In this document: in pieces, positions 1-27,752 of the stretch
Position numbering within the stretch: position 1 is the first letter of the stretch
Layout of the letters: each line of letters starts with the position of its first letter
DNA from: Xiphias gladius
Taxonomy: Eukaryota > Chordata > Actinopteri > Istiophoriformes > Xiphiidae
DNA: 64,000 nucleotides
Assembly: GCF_016859285.1 (NCBI RefSeq)
Contig: NC_053409.1
Coordinates: forward strand, 24,461,476-24,525,475
Reading direction: 5' to 3'
Program-made: the position numbers and the translations under genes
The notes under the pieces: generated by a model
Seen by the model: the letters and a program-made list of their open reading frames with translations, nothing else
Told to the model about the DNA's origin: nothing
Databases searched by the model: none

Positions 1-3000
1 CCAATGGACGTTCTGCACTGGGGGTTTTTTTTGTTTTGTTTTGTGATATTCACACATTGTGTTCCGTAAGAAAACCCTCCTCACAAATCAACAGACATTT
101 GAGAAACTGGAACTGACAGACTGTGTTTTCTGCATTAATTGAAAAACCCCTTCGAGACAAACACGTTGGAAACCTGCAGAGGGGACCCGCATCTCAAATG
201 CCTCTTTGGCTTTAGGACGACAGACGGTTTTCCTCAAACGCTCCGTCCTGTGTGTGATGGACGACTCTGCCCTTGATGTATGAAATTCTATGTTTACATT
301 TGGGTTTTGTAAATGACGTTTTGTTTGTTTCTTGTCCTCTCGCTGCTCCCAAGCCTCCTTTTTTTTTTTTTTAAACATCTGTCTGTAACAAGCCTTGGGA
401 ATGGCAGCGCTGTCTCCCCGGACGGTCCCCTGCTTCGGAAGAAAGAGGCGGGATGGTTGAATTCACGGGCACGTGAAGGCCGGCCGCCACATTCTCAGGA
501 TCGAGGCCGTACGCACACTGATTCACACACTGACCGCAAAGTTGATATCGCTCTAGAAAACTCACTTTAGAAACAGAGATTCCAGGTATGTTAAGATGCT
601 CAAGACAACACTTTACCATGTGAGTGAAGTCGAACGAATCCAACCCAAAATAAAACACAAAAAAAAACAAAACAAATAATGCAAATGATGAATTATTTAA
701 AGAAAGTTATTATCAAGCAAGAATGAAGTTGCAAAGGTAAAATATATGTATTTGCTGTTACCAAAATACGAGGGACAATTCCTCCTGTAGCTAGTGAGGA
801 CTAGTTAGATGTAGTTGAATGAAAACATATCAGTGTGTATTTAAAACTGGAACTTAGTGTAAAGATGAAAACCCTGATTAGTCATTTACAGCCGCTGGAT
901 CAAAATCCAGACCAAAAAAAAAAAACCCAACGTAATCCTGATCGTAACAATATTCGCTGTTGATTTTCCACACCGGCCTTCTTTATGTCAAAATACAGTC
1001 AAGTCTGGCAAGAAGTGGACGCGCTGACTGACTGTCGCTCCGAGATTCAAGCCTTCGTCAAAGTCCCCAGTTCGCTGCCCTTTTTGTTAAATGAAGTTCA
1101 GTGACGCCGGTCCGGTGTCGCAGAGTTTTGTAAGTCTGAGATTTAGCCGCAATGGTTTGAATTTTAATATATTTTTACAGTCAAACGGGAAAGAACGATG
1201 TTGCCAAAATCGCAAACAAATGTGCGTTCATGGCGAGAAACGAGGCATCGCCGGCGTCCGTGGCTGCTGTGATATAAATTTTACAATAAAGGTTGAAGTC
1301 GTCGACATGCAGGTGTGGTCTGTGGGTCAACTTTGCAAATCAGGAACTTCCTGATCGGAGAATAAATCAACGAGATTACAAATCTGATCAGGCGTTCGAT
1401 GACTCGCTAGCACCCAGCGACCAATCAGGTTTAACCGCCGTCCATCTTAAAGGAGTCTCAGGATTTTCCTAAAGCATCATGGGACTAGTTTTAAAGAATC
1501 CTGGATATTTTTTTTTTCGGGAATAATCTTGTAAACGTGTCAGTCTGTGATTGGAAGATGCTTTGACGACCAACGACCAGTCACAAGGGATTTGCGCTGG
1601 AGAGATCAGACTCATCCGGCTGGAAATGAACCCGGGTTCTTCTTAGACCGACCGCATCGAATCAGATTTGTGACTAATGCATTTGCTGCTTTGTGAGTCG
1701 CTTGTTTCCTTTTGTTGAGAGTGTGGTTTGTTTTCTTCTTGCAGAACTTTGGTGAACCTTTATTCTTGTGGCAGGGACGTGCAATAAGCTTTTGTTTGAT
1801 GTTACAGTCATTTGTTTGAAAAACTCTGGTTTGATTTGTAAATCTGACGATAATTGATCAACATCTGAACCTACGTGGCCAATTTGTGTAAAAGGCTTTT
1901 ATTCCACAGAGACGCGATTACACTGAACATCCCCCTTTTTCTTCTTCTAAAAGAAAATTATCTGCCGTCATTTCCTGAAGGAGGAAAAACAAAGATGAAG
2001 CCCTGAAATGTAAATATAAAAGCTGAGTAGATTTGATAACTTGAATAATATTCATTGTCATTATTTCCTTCTGTGCCTGCAATAATTAAGACATTGTGAT
2101 TTTTTTTTTTTTTGAAGTGTCAAATATCCAATTTAGGAATTAAATTCTTATTCTTTTTCCTTTATAACGATGATTTTATTGACACTGTTTGACATTACAG
2201 GTCAGAGTCGAGTATGTTGACTGTTGATCAGTCTGCTCATCAACCTGCTTTTTTTTTTTTTTTTTGTCTTTGTCGTCTTAACGTAAAAGCTCCAGAAAGT
2301 AACGAGGCACATAACTGAATAATGTCCAGGGGTTTGGATGAACCGGGTGACGGCGGAAAGTGTTGTACGTTCAGGATTTATATGTGAATGTAGTTTAAAT
2401 CAGGATAAAATGCAAACTCTTTGTATACGGAAGCAAAGAAATACAACAATAATTATATAGACACAAGTAACAGGATGATTTCTGACACAGTCAATGTACA
2501 GTTTGTTATAAATCAAGCCAACTTTGACCAGGAGCTGATTTTTTTCTACACACATCCAACTGTGACACACTCTTTAAATTCTACACAACATGTAGAAAAT
2601 GTGTCTTTGCTAAAAATCACATTTTACCCCAAACAGTAAATGACGTCACGTAGGTACAACTGTGGAAGCAGCGAAGGGCCGAAATAATGTGACTTTAATA
2701 AGCTAAATTTAAATACCGCTGAATTAAAGTCTTGAAATATGACGACGGAATCTGAATTTATTGGTTTGAATTTCCCTCTTTGACATAAACCTGACTTTAA
2801 ACGTTGCCTGGTTCTTAAAGTTTTAATTTATTGTCTTGAATTTTACTGATTCAACTTTGCCAACCTGATTTTTAACTTAAATTAAATTAATTAATTGATG
2901 AATTTTTTTTTGACTGGATCGCAAAAGGGACGAACTGAATTCAAACCACCCGAATATAGTTTTTCCTCGAAGTCGGACACAATTTTTTGTACCCGAATTT

Positions 3001-4535
3001 CTGAGGGAAATAATGTTTTTGACGTTTCACCATTGAAATTTTACCTTCTGGAAATTTTAAAGTGGAGTTCCTACAGGTCGTAAACATCCATACATGTGAG
3101 ACCGAGCTGGCTGCTGCCATATGAAACGTTGACATTAGCCGGTTACCTGGAGGAAGCCTGGCGGCAACTGCACCCGCAGCTGTTCTTTTCAGTTTTACAT
3201 TACACAAATATGTTATTACAACTCATCGTCTTGTATTCTTTCCCTCTTACTTTGCAAAACGGAAGTGTTTTGCGATCAGACGTGCGATGGGCCGGATGTT
3301 CCGCCATGATGGTACTAAGTCGCCCACGAGGGTCACTTCCTTTTGGCCTGTTTTTGCTTCCGTAGTTGTGTTAATTAGATGCGGCTCACTGTTGGGGGTA
3401 GAAATCCACTTTCAGAGTGAAACATGGTTTGTAACAAAGGCAAATGTTCGTACATCTGATTTAAAGAGTGTTCACACATTTTCATTTGCTCTTATTAGGG
3501 ACACCTGCAGTTGTGACATATGTTAAAATTCTTCTCTCTGAAGTATTTTTCTTTGGTATGAACTGTAGTCGTGTCATCGTAGACGTTGTTGCCCAACCGC
3601 GGGTCTGTGGCTCTGTAGAGGACGAGCTGGGGGGGGGTCCGCCGCTGATGTAGAGAAATTCGACGTCCTGACACCAGGGCTTCTAACCAGCTCTTAATAC
3701 ACAGAGTGGTTTTTCCGCGTGGCGAGTAGCGATGACGTGAATGTAAATGTGTGATTTGTGAAAGCGCGGGAAAGTTCGAGTCGACTTTCCGTGCGTTTCT
3801 TGTTGAAGCGGTCGAAGTCTCACAGTCTGTCGTTTTGCTGTCATTTAAAAAAAAATTGTAATTTACTTTCTTCTGAAATTTCCTCCTCCGCCTCCCTGGG
3901 CTGCGTCGACCACGTTGGCGTGTGGAAGCGGTCATGTGGAGGGGGGGGGTGGGTGGTACATAGCAGACCCAAATCTCTATTTATCAGATGCCCGGTTACC
4001 AGGGCAACGCGTTGGATGCTGCAGCCTCCTTGACGTAACACCCCACAACTCAGAGGCTCCTAAATGACAGTTCTACGATCAGAATTATTGAATAGAGGAT
4101 TGGATGCCTTTTTTTTGTTGTTGTTGTTTGTTTGTTTGTTTTTTGGTTTAACCTGAACTTGTTCTTAAGGACATCAAAGTTCTACGAGAACTCTTCCCTC
4201 TGCGTTGAACAGGAACCAGAACCCGTCCTCTGTATATCTTGTGTGTACAGTAAACACGTGTTGCTGGATGAGACCGGCTTGCGTGATACCACTCGTGTGC
4301 CCCCCCCCGCGCTGGTAGTCCGTGGCGTGACGGAGCGCGAGGATACGGACGAGAACCTGTGATGAAGAGGAAGGGTTGAAGATGAAGTTTCAACAAATCT
4401 CCCCAGAATATCTGCACCTACACAAAACTACGAGTTGTTTTTGTTGTTTTTGTCTTTTTTACTCACTGCACTGTGACTGTGAGAACATTTGTCTGCAAAT
4501 TTCTTCTCTACTACACACCCCCTTTTCTTTTCCAT
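1..4535. other. No gene identified; possible UTR or intergenic DNA
   Basis: I see no exon with recognisable protein similarity on either strand. Open frames here are short, lack family motifs and often run through poly-T or low-complexity tracts. AATAAA hexamers occur (for example at 1285-1290), so part of the stretch could be the 3' UTR of a + strand gene lying left of the window, but no coding end is visible to support that. Poly-T runs at about 2101-2114 and 2251-2266 resemble retroposon tails. Confidence 0.5.
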
Positions 4536-4795
4536 GTGACATTCGTCCGGCAAATTGTTGTACATCTTAACTGTATTTGAAGAATAAAATGGTCAAATTA
4601 ATGACTTTTCTACTGTGATTTGTTTTTTTTTAATTTATTTTAATTGTTCCCCAGGCTGAGGGTTAAAAGCATCAAATCATTTTAATTTGATCTGACACGA
4701 GGCTGTTCCCCAGGCAGGGGGTTAAGTTCGGGATCTCAGTGCCCTCCGCCGTGCGTCACTAACCCCCTCGTTGTTATCACCGATGTGCAACACAG
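4536..4795 (+). repeat. Left arm of inverted repeat pair
   Basis: Near-match in inverse orientation to 6525-6718, with an interrupting AT-rich stretch of about 60 bases around 4604-4672 that is absent from the right arm. Confidence 0.65.
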
Positions 4796-5377
4796 TAAAA
4801 CACGGAACCAGAGTAGATGTTGGTCGTTACTTTTCACCACTGAGAATCTGAACACCGCGTTTCTTTCTGTTGAGTTTTTTTTTCTTTTTCTTTTCCCTAC
4901 ATGACAAGAAAAAACACTTAAAACTTTCCCTCGGTCAAGAAAAAAAAACAATAACATCTGTCTATATTGAAATAAACATTGCACACAGTTATACTTATAT
5001 ATGCAAATGCACATTTCAGAGGCAAATTCATTTCATTGAAACTATAAATGTTTTGACATAAAATAAGAAAAAGAAGAGAACACTAGGGGACAAAAATGAT
5101 CAATAGAGATACAGTCATGGGAGATTTTGATTTGTATCTTGTTTGAATGATTTCATCCACCTGCATGAAATCATTGTAATGTTGATAGATCTCGATTGTG
5201 TATTACTTGTGTTTTTCTGATTTATCGCCAGACACCCTGAATACAAATATGCACTAGATGTTTTCCAATAGGAGGCAATAATTAATGAATTCATTGATAT
5301 TCCTCATTGATTCTTATTGACACCTAGTGTTTTTTTTTTTTTAGTTCTTTATAACTTTAATGAAATTAGTTTCTGAA

Positions 5378-5381
<4 letters not shown>

Positions 5382-5406
<25 letters not shown>
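5382..5406. repeat. (GT)n microsatellite followed by (GA)n
   Basis: A GT tract with one interruption runs directly into a short AGAGAG tract, inside the inverted-repeat segment. Confidence 0.8.
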
Positions 5407-5409
<3 letters not shown>

Positions 5410-5884
5410 AGAGAGAGAGAGAACCCATTTTTCCAGTTTGTATTGAATTTTAAGCAGCTCAAGTCCAGTGAATAACATGAAACGGTACAAAGGTCAGTGG
5501 TAAACTGCCCAAGGTCACAAAAAAGAAAAGAAAAAGTTTAGGTCTAAATTAGGTGTAAATTTCACAGAAAACAGGCCTTTTTCAGGGATTGAGAAACGGG
5601 TTAAGTTACAGCTTTTTCCTGCAGCAGTGGAATAAATAAATGAAGCCTTGAAATTGAAGTCGAACAATTTCATACAGGTGCCCCAACTTCAGTCGACGAC
5701 CTCCAAAACCTCTGCCTGTACCAAGGCAGCGCTGGAGCAGACTGTGGTGCTACAGCCCCTGATCCATTATATGGACAACACTGAGCAGCAGGAAGTAGTT
5801 ACCGGTACACTGGTGTCAGAACGGTGGTTAAAAAGACACGTAACAGAAGAGGACGGAGGACGGTTGGTCCGTGCCTCATCCTAC

Positions 5885-6070
5885 GGCGGGATAATGACCC
5901 GAAACGTTGGAGGAACGGGACCGGACGGCGGCTTCACGTGACGGAAGACCGGCGCGGTCTCCAGACCTGAACCCCCTGGAGCTGGTTTGGGATGAACTGG
6001 AAAGAAGGAGAAATAAAAGAAACCTGCAAGTGCAACACATTTGTGGGAACTTCTGCAACAGTGTTGGGAT
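5885..6070 (+). pseudogene. Broken C-terminal fragment of a Tc1/mariner-like transposase
   Basis: Two transposase signatures appear in different frames. DNDPK, a hallmark around the second catalytic Asp of Tc1-like DDE transposases, is at 5890-5904. [14 protein letters not shown], the block carrying the catalytic Glu, is at 5958-5999 in a shifted frame. A third frame then gives [10 protein letters not shown], typical of the C-terminus of this family. The frame changes between consecutive motifs show a decayed copy. The N-terminal DNA-binding half is not recognisable, and the fragment runs into a TA repeat at its 3' side. Confidence 0.65.
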
Positions 6071-6074
6071 GAAG

Positions 6075-6121
6075 TATATACATATATATATATATATGCA
6101 TATATATATACATATATATAC

Positions 6122-6182
<61 letters not shown>

Positions 6183-6200
6183 CATATGTGTGTGTGTATT
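6075..6200. repeat. Long (TA)n microsatellite
   Basis: About 100 bases of alternating TA, including a pure core from about 6125 to 6177, followed by a short TG tract. It encodes the poly-Ile/Tyr open frames seen in this stretch, which are artefacts. Confidence 0.9.
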
Positions 6201-6334
6201 GTCACTGGTTATTTGCTGTTTACATCTTTTATTCCTCAGCCGTTGGTGTTTGCCTGAGGACACGTCGCTAATAAAATGGAGCTGTGAATTTGGGGAAAAA
6301 AGTGTTTTCTTGTCACGTCGAGAAAAATCAGTTC

Positions 6335-6480
6335 CTCGGTAGTGAAAAGTAACTATACTGTATTCCGGTACTCTACTTCAGTTGAGTATTTCTATTTTAC
6401 ACCACTCAACACTTCTACTCCACTCCATTTACCTGACAGTTATAGTTACTAGTTACTTTGCAGATTCACGTTATCAGTAC
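6335..6480 (-). repeat. Dispersed fish repeat (AGTAAAAGTAC family)
   Basis: Contains the reverse-complement signature of a common teleost interspersed repeat built of stacked TACTT/AGTA words. The same signature recurs at 8880-9065 and 42995-43085. Confidence 0.5.
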
Positions 6481-6524
6481 AAAACCTAATCCACTAATCG
6501 GCTAATCGGTCAACTGACAGTCAT

Positions 6525-6718
6525 CGTGTGGCACATCGGTGATAACAGCGAGGGGCTTAGTAACGCACGGCGGAGGGCACCGAGATCCCAAACTGAACGC
6601 CCTGCCTGGGGAGCAGCCTCGTGTCAGATCAAATTTAAATGAATTTTTAAAAAAATTTGACCATTTTATTCTTCCAATAGAGTTAAAATGTGGAAGAATT
6701 TTGCCGGACAAACATCAC
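6525..6718 (-). repeat. Right arm of inverted repeat pair
   Basis: Reverse complement of most of 4536-4795. See the enclosing element. Confidence 0.65.
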
Positions 6719-6875
6719 CACTGCCGCTAGTTCACGGATTTTTCTGCACCCGGCAGCTGGTGGACTTGCACACGACCCCCCCCCCCATAAACTTATCAAT
6801 CTCCGTCTCTAATCGCCTTTTATCTGGTCTTTGAACAATTCATTATTATCACTACTTTACTGGGGCCAGTCTTGA

Positions 6876-21576
<14,701 letters not shown>

Positions 21577-22740
21577 CGTGCAGAACGCCTGCAAGGCTGA
21601 ACCTCCATGGCAGCACACACCCAAGTGTTTTGTACCCGTCTCACCGGGGTTTGGTACCTTTTGGATTTTAGTAACACCAGTTCTGATTCCGCGTATCCGT
21701 CTGATTCCTCTTCGGTTCTTGATACCAGTTCTTATCATGGTAATTTTTGCAAGAAAGAAATGTTTATAGAAAAAAAAACAAAAAAAAAAAACAAAACACT
21801 TTATTACCTCTATAACCAGTACTTTGTACATCATGTTTACCACATGTAGGCTGATTGTCCTTCTTTTGCATTTTGTCTTTCCATTTAATACATAAATCGA
21901 GGCATGCAGCATCGATGTTTATACATAAGTGTAACAAACCGAGCGGTGAGACAGCAGGAGAAGAAACTTTCCAACGCTCATCTGTTGACTTTGGGAGGCT
22001 TCTACTTTTAATTCCTGGTCTTTTGCCTTCTCAGACTTGAAAATTTGACTCTTTTTTTTTTTTTTGCCATGAAATGTGACATCAAACCTTTCATAAACCA
22101 TTTTTCATAAATCCAGAGATGCAGTAAAACGTCAGAGGCACAGTTGTTTCATGACGACACAATAACTTATTATGCTGCTGTTAATTTTTTCTTTTCTTTT
22201 TTTTTCTGTGGATTTTATTTCCCGGTAGAAGTGATGAGACACTTTATGGATCCCTGTGGGGACATTTTTATTTTTCACTTTGCTGACCCTGCCTTTATAG
22301 AAGTCAGCCAAAAAGCACCAAGTATGGACTGAATGTCTCGCTCGGGGGACCTTCAGCAGAACCCAGATCTTCCAGAGACAGCATTGTCACGCGCAGGTTA
22401 AAGGACAAATCCACCGTAAAACCCTTTTAATGCAGGTGGAAAAGCAGCTACGTGTGATGTACTTTGCATTTCGGGTCCCACTTGGTTTGGTTTGACTTTT
22501 GGTGATCCCGTAGATAATGAAGACGCTTGCTCCAGTGGAGTTCGATAACTGAGGATGTCCGAGCAATCCTACACCTGATCTGCACTGGATCCGACTGCGT
22601 CACACTGCAGTTGCGCTGTGGCTCCCTTATGGTTTCAGTGTCCAGTGCAAAGGAGGAGAACGTCTGTTCCCCAGCAGCCACACTTTAACAAAGCATGTGC
22701 TCAAGTGGCCAAATAAAGCCATGCAGATTTTAATATTAAT
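21577..22740 (+). other. zfyve21: Probable zfyve21 3' UTR
   Basis: Noncoding sequence after the stop with no recognisable exon. An AATAAA at 22712-22717 is the first well-placed canonical signal I found, so the transcript probably ends shortly after 22730. The true end could differ. Confidence 0.4.
22712..22717 (+). terminator. zfyve21: Candidate zfyve21 polyadenylation signal
   Basis: Canonical AATAAA about 1.1 kb after the stop codon. Confidence 0.35.
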
Positions 22741-25700
22741 GTTACGTCAACTGCCGATAAATATAGACGTTTAAATACATTCAGAAGTGAATTTCACACT
22801 TCAGTTCTGACAAAAAAATGGACCCGGCGGGTTGTGACGCAGCTGGATTCTGCTGGATTTGGTGGAAATGTCAGGTTTTAGTGATGGTCGCCTAAAATCA
22901 AGAGCGAGGGGCTTTAATCTGGATTTTTCATTTTACTTTCAACGTCATCAAAGTCATCAGGGAAGAAGAGACAGAGAGCGTGTTTTGTACAGAGCAAGAA
23001 ATAGACAAGATTGTGGTGGCAAATCGAGCAGGGAGCGAAAGGCATTCTGGGAAGTGTGGGATTCTTTAACTGAAGCAGAAGCAAGAAGAGGCAGGCTGAG
23101 GCAAATTTTCTTGTCAGAATAACTCACACATGCAAAGAACATCACAGATTTTCCACAGTTTGTATGAAAGTGACGTCACGTGGTGGATTTTTCCTTTAAT
23201 AAACCGGGCGACGGTTGAGTTTTAGATTTGAGTGACAAGTTCAGGTGACACGTTAACGTTTTCCTCTCTGCAAGTTGTTTCAGTAACTCTGCTCTATGTT
23301 ACAAGTATTTACACAGTTAAATCTTTAGTCCTCTGCGTCCAAGGAAACTACTCAAGACTAGTGAAGTATAAACACGCAGACATAATAAATGCTTTAAATG
23401 TAGTTTCATGTATTGAAGTTTTGTACGAGCTATTTTGTTCAATAGTCCTACTTTAACACAGGGCGTGTGCGCACTCACATCATTTTTAAAGCTGAGGTAT
23501 GACTATAGTTTTTTGTAACACTTGTATACAGCTTTTCCTTTTGTCCCGAGTCTTGAGGCCTAAACAGAGCGTGTTTTGCCTTTTTTTTTTTTTTGCTCTT
23601 TTTCTTAATGTCACTGTGCAGAGCCACAACCCGGATGTCGCATCGCCACCTTCCCTCAACCAAACGCAGGTTCACTTCCGGTTGAGTTGGCGGGTTTGTC
23701 AGTTGTGCTTCCGCGGATCTATTTACAAACGAAACCTTAGTTTCGAGTGAGATGGTGAAAGCGTTAGGGGAAATTTTCAAGAAAAAATTTAATCTTGGCC
23801 AAAATATATACGCCGCAGTTGACATGTGCTGTGTTAAAAAGAATTTCTGAAAGTTAGCCCCAGTTTGTGCCTCTTGTTTATCATCATTACATTTTGCTCA
23901 CAGACCCCATTTTTGGTTCCGTTTATAGTCAGTTATTTTTTTCAGCAGTGGCCACACAATGTGATCACCTCTCTCCAGAGTAGTTTTCGTCGGTAGTGGC
24001 CGAGTCCACCATCTCTTTACACCGTCCCACGATGTAAGAAGGCCGATTTTTTTTTTCCAATTGACTCCTTTTTATTGAAACAGTGCGAGTTTGCTTGGTG
24101 GACGCCGTCATCGGACACAAAACCAGCCGTCTCCTGACGAAGTAACACAGCAACCACGTGTGTCGCTAAATCACCCACAACCGAAATCTCAAGAACTTTA
24201 AAGGTTGTTCAACGGCACTTCCTGCCGTTTACAGTATTTCCAGAATCCTCCACGACTCTTTTCACCATCATTTAAAGAATACTCTATCTGCTGCAGGGCT
24301 AATAAAAGGCTTTTAACGCGCTTCCTTACAGATTTCTTTGCTCATTTTTCACGACACAAACTGAGCCAGTGACTGTTCACGTACAAATTGAGCAGGAAAC
24401 ATTCCCGAGGGACATCTTCATGTTGATTGGGAAATAGAGCTGCGACTTGAGACGCTAGCTTGAATCTTTTCTTAATCGTTCGGCAGACGGAATAATTTTT
24501 TACATCCTGGAGGAGTCTTTGAAGAATCTGGAAATACCCGTAAACCAGGGGTAAGTGTTGTTCAACGGCCTTCTGGGTTGTTTTGTTGTTTTTTTTTTCA
24601 AAGATTTTCACTTCTGTATTTTTCACATAAAGTAAATAGTGAACTCTGCGAGTCAAAGTTCACGGTGGCACATGAGAGGCACAAACTGGGGCCACCTGAA
24701 AGTCAGATTCCAGCTTCTTTCAATAGAAGTCCAATCCTGGGTTTTTTTCCCCTGATGCGAGTAGTTTTTACAGATGCACCCCCTGATGTTTGTTATTGTG
24801 CTCACAAAACCCAGATTTTTCCCTGAAGGAATTCCTGTTGGATGCTATAACAAAATCGAGACGTGCGTCTTTAACGCATCGATAATCTTGAAAATACATA
24901 TCAGCTTAACATGAAGTGAATTTTGTGTGTTTCAGTGTTCATTTAAGATGATGCAAGATTGTAAACAAAGTTCACGTGCTGTTACGCAAAAATCTTAACT
25001 CAGCGTCTGCTTACTGGTTTTTTTTCTCAGGACCTTTCGGCCACATCTCACGGTCTTCGTCGGCAGATTGTGTGCGTGCGCGCGCTGAGTTGTCACCTCG
25101 TTACACGTAACAAGAGGTCGTCTCGCTTAACTGGAGGCATGTGCGATGACAACTGAGCACACTCCCATCTGCTGAGGAAGACCATGAGATGCAGTTGAAA
25201 GCTCCGGAAAAAGCTAGTGAGTGGACCTCGGGTTAGAATTTTGTATTTTTTTTTTTAATCAAAACACTCATGTTTAATCGCAACCATGCATGACCTTGAA
25301 TCCGATGTAACACCTGAGAAAGCAGGAATTAGAAATGTACAGTTGTACCTCAGTTGCTAACACTATGTGCTACATTTAGCTAAGATCACCAAGCGTCGTT
25401 GACGTCTCATGAATTCGCATTCTTTTAAAAACAAATCTTTCCTGCATCTTGAGCGTCTTCAGTTTTTTTTTTTTTTTGTCCGAGCTTGAAAGAAAATAAC
25501 CCAAAGTGGTGAAACTGAGCACAGAGCGGTTTTTGACGATGCGGATTCGTTTGTCCTTCTGTCCTTTTGTCCCCCTTTTTTTTTTTTTTTGTCCTGACCT
25601 TCGCGACACCCCCCAGATGAAAACAACATCTGCCACCACACCTCTGTGTTTGTAACACAAAGTTTTATTTTATTTTATTTTTTTTTGTACGCTGCTCACC

Positions 25701-26069
25701 TAAGAATTGAAATCACTGGTCGTCGTTTGGTTTTGAGGCTTTCGGGGACAGAGACGGACGGAGGAGATCGTGAGGATTTGTGTTTAAAAAAAAAAAAAAA
25801 AAAAAAAGTGTGTGTTGTCACACTCGGTGTGTTACACTCCCGAGTTTTCTTTTCAACGCCATTATCCATTATAGCCTCCTAACGTGCCAATGCTCTTCCG
25901 TTGTACATGTGTTTGAGACGAAGATGGATGCGAGGGCTGCGCAGTAATCGTTAAAAAAAAAAAAAGTTAAAATCTCTGGTACATTTATTTTAATATGATG
26001 CATTATCCCTTTAAGGGGTTTAAATGTAAAAAAAATAAAATAAATCGAAACCAGATGTGATGGCGGCAG
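22741..26069. other. Intergenic, no gene identified
   Basis: Several short open frames occur on both strands, but none shows a domain, splice structure or family motif that I recognise. Multiple poly-T/poly-A tracts (for example near 23580, 25463, 25572 and 25788) suggest retroposon insertions. Confidence 0.5.
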
Positions 26070-27199
26070 TTGTGTTCATTTAACATTGGGAAAACTGGAA
26101 AACACACTGTCAAAATGCGCCATTCTCCCGAGTTCGGTCGAAGGTATTCCCGAGGAAAACCTGTACGGTGGCTGTGCGGCCCCCCCTCCCCCCTTCAGAC
26201 CGCCTTCACTCACACGTCCGCGAGTTTGCACAAGACCGTAAAATCCCCCGCGGCTCGTCACTCAGCCCGCGTCCCTGCCCGCACTTCACGACCGTCCCTC
26301 CTCTGCCCCGCCGCTTCAGTCCAGCACGCCCGGAAACGCCGAACCGGGCCATTGGTGTCGGGTGACTCTGTTGAGAATAAAGTCGAGTGTTTCTAAAGTG
26401 TGTGTGGTTGTCGTCTGTGTCATTTTGGAGGAAGAGGGGTGTGCAAGTACGGAACCGAGGGGGGGGGGGGCAACTGACAGTTGTTGAGTCCATCATTCAT
26501 AAAAAAAAACATCGGGACTCGCGCATTCGTTTGGTGAAGTATGCAGGACGCAAAAGGTTAAACTCACATCTATTGATTAAAGTACAGCAGAGTCTCAAAG
26601 ACCGAGGTTGCTGACAGAGCTCTGGACCAGACTGCGCGTCCCCGACGAGCATACGGCGGTCACATCGGTTCCCGAGGTCTGCGGGACTGGTCTCTCCCTG
26701 GTCCAGCAGGTGTCAGGTTTAAGACACGGTCTTCTTATTGGCTGAGACCTCCGTCACTCCTCAGGTACGTGCCTCCCTCGCACGGACGTTTCACTCTGGA
26801 CGTGGCGGGACCGACTCTCGACACTTACCGGCTTATATCTGTAGAAAGAAGACGAGACACCACGCGTGGACCCGAGGACGGTTTCTCGAACTGCCCCGCC
26901 GCCTCCGTGGAAGGGGTCGTTTGTCACCCATAGAGACAACCACGTGTCTTTGGGTGCATTCCTCGCGGAGTAACACCTCTGTTCAGCACCGGCACCCGAG
27001 TTTAATAAGCACCGCGAGCCGCCTTCTTTTAGTCTCATAGTAAGATCATATATAAAAACACATCAAAATAACCCCTTCACCGATATTAAAATCTGTGATT
27101 TGTTCATCAAACCCTCTCCTGTATTGTAAATACTGTACATGAACAAGCTCTGAGGGTTCACAGGGGGTGGGAGTAGAACTACTTTTCTCATCGGAGGCC

Positions 27200-27248
<49 letters not shown>

Positions 27249-27676
27249 GTGTGTGCGTGCGTGCGTGCGTGAGACAACCTTGGCGCTTTGAATCTTCCGC
27301 GAAAGCTGAGCGGATGGCCGATTGGGTCGAGTCGGCCCGCGTGGGAGGATCTCCCTCGGTTACGGCCGGAAATCTCCCGTCATCGGTGAAAACTTGGATT
27401 TCTGGCCGTGGTGATTTGCACACGGACTCCCACTTTTACCGGCTCATTCACCCGAACCGTTTTTTATTTTAAATTTTTTAAATCGGTGCCATGTTTAATG
27501 TCCGCACCCGATAACCTGTAGCTGGCGACCGCGACATCTTCAAATCGAGTCCAAAGGTACCGGTGACCGCCGGTTGTCGTCCTTTTCTAAAACGTCGCGG
27601 CAGGAGCCGAGACCGTGCCGCTTTTTCTGAAGAACCCAGTTTCGCGGGTGTTGTTGAACCGTGCGAGGACGTCAAA
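26070..27676. promoter_or_regulatory. CpG-rich stretch upstream of the NLR gene
   Basis: This stretch is richer in CG dinucleotides than the DNA on either side and lies directly upstream of the first NLR exons, so it may hold their promoter. I could not identify a TATA box, transcription start or noncoding exon with confidence. Confidence 0.3.
27202..27271. repeat. (GT)n microsatellite
   Basis: About 40 bases of pure TG followed by an interrupted GTGC tract. Confidence 0.9.
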
Positions 27677-27720
27677 ATGCAAGGGACACCACACCCGGAC
27701 TTCAGACAGCAGAGTTTCAG
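27677..27720 (+). CDS. Candidate first coding exon of the NLR gene
   Basis: ATG with A at -3, then 14 codons (MQGTPHPDFRQQSF) and two extra bases before a GTTTGT donor. The phase (two bases left over) is exactly what the exon at 28238 needs, and the junction would read Arg. The intron would be 517 bp. I have no family similarity for the peptide, and the donor is followed directly by a CA microsatellite, so this stays a candidate. Initiation at a Met inside exon A1 or further upstream is possible. Confidence 0.3.
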
Positions 27721-27729
27721 GTTTGTGAA

Positions 27730-27752
27730 AACACACACACACACACACACAC
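27730..27752. repeat. (CA)n microsatellite
   Basis: Pure CA tract just downstream of the candidate donor at 27721. Confidence 0.85.

Larger units (their letters stand above)
4536..6718. mobile_element. Segment bounded by long inverted repeats (putative non-autonomous DNA element)
   Basis: The stretch 4536-4795 matches the reverse complement of 6525-6718 over most of its length. Shared landmarks are a GTCCGGCAAA block near the outer end, GAAGAATAAAATGGTCAAAT, GATCTGACACGAGGCTG, CCCTCCGCCGTGCGT and ATCACCGATGTG in the same order. The left arm carries about 60 extra bases. The interior of about 1.7 kb holds a broken Tc1-like fragment and a long TA repeat. I could not see a clear target-site duplication, so this is either an old foldback/TIR element or two copies of one repeat inserted head to head. 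Confidence 0.55.

Noticed and set aside
5907..6271. Several 76-116 codon frames rich in Ile and Tyr on both strands
   Set aside because: They are translations of the TA microsatellite; only the SPDLNPLE part is a genuine transposase relic.
22859..23122. 87-codon basic + strand frame
   Set aside because: Arg-rich and superficially gene-like, but no domain, splice context or conservation that I can recognise.
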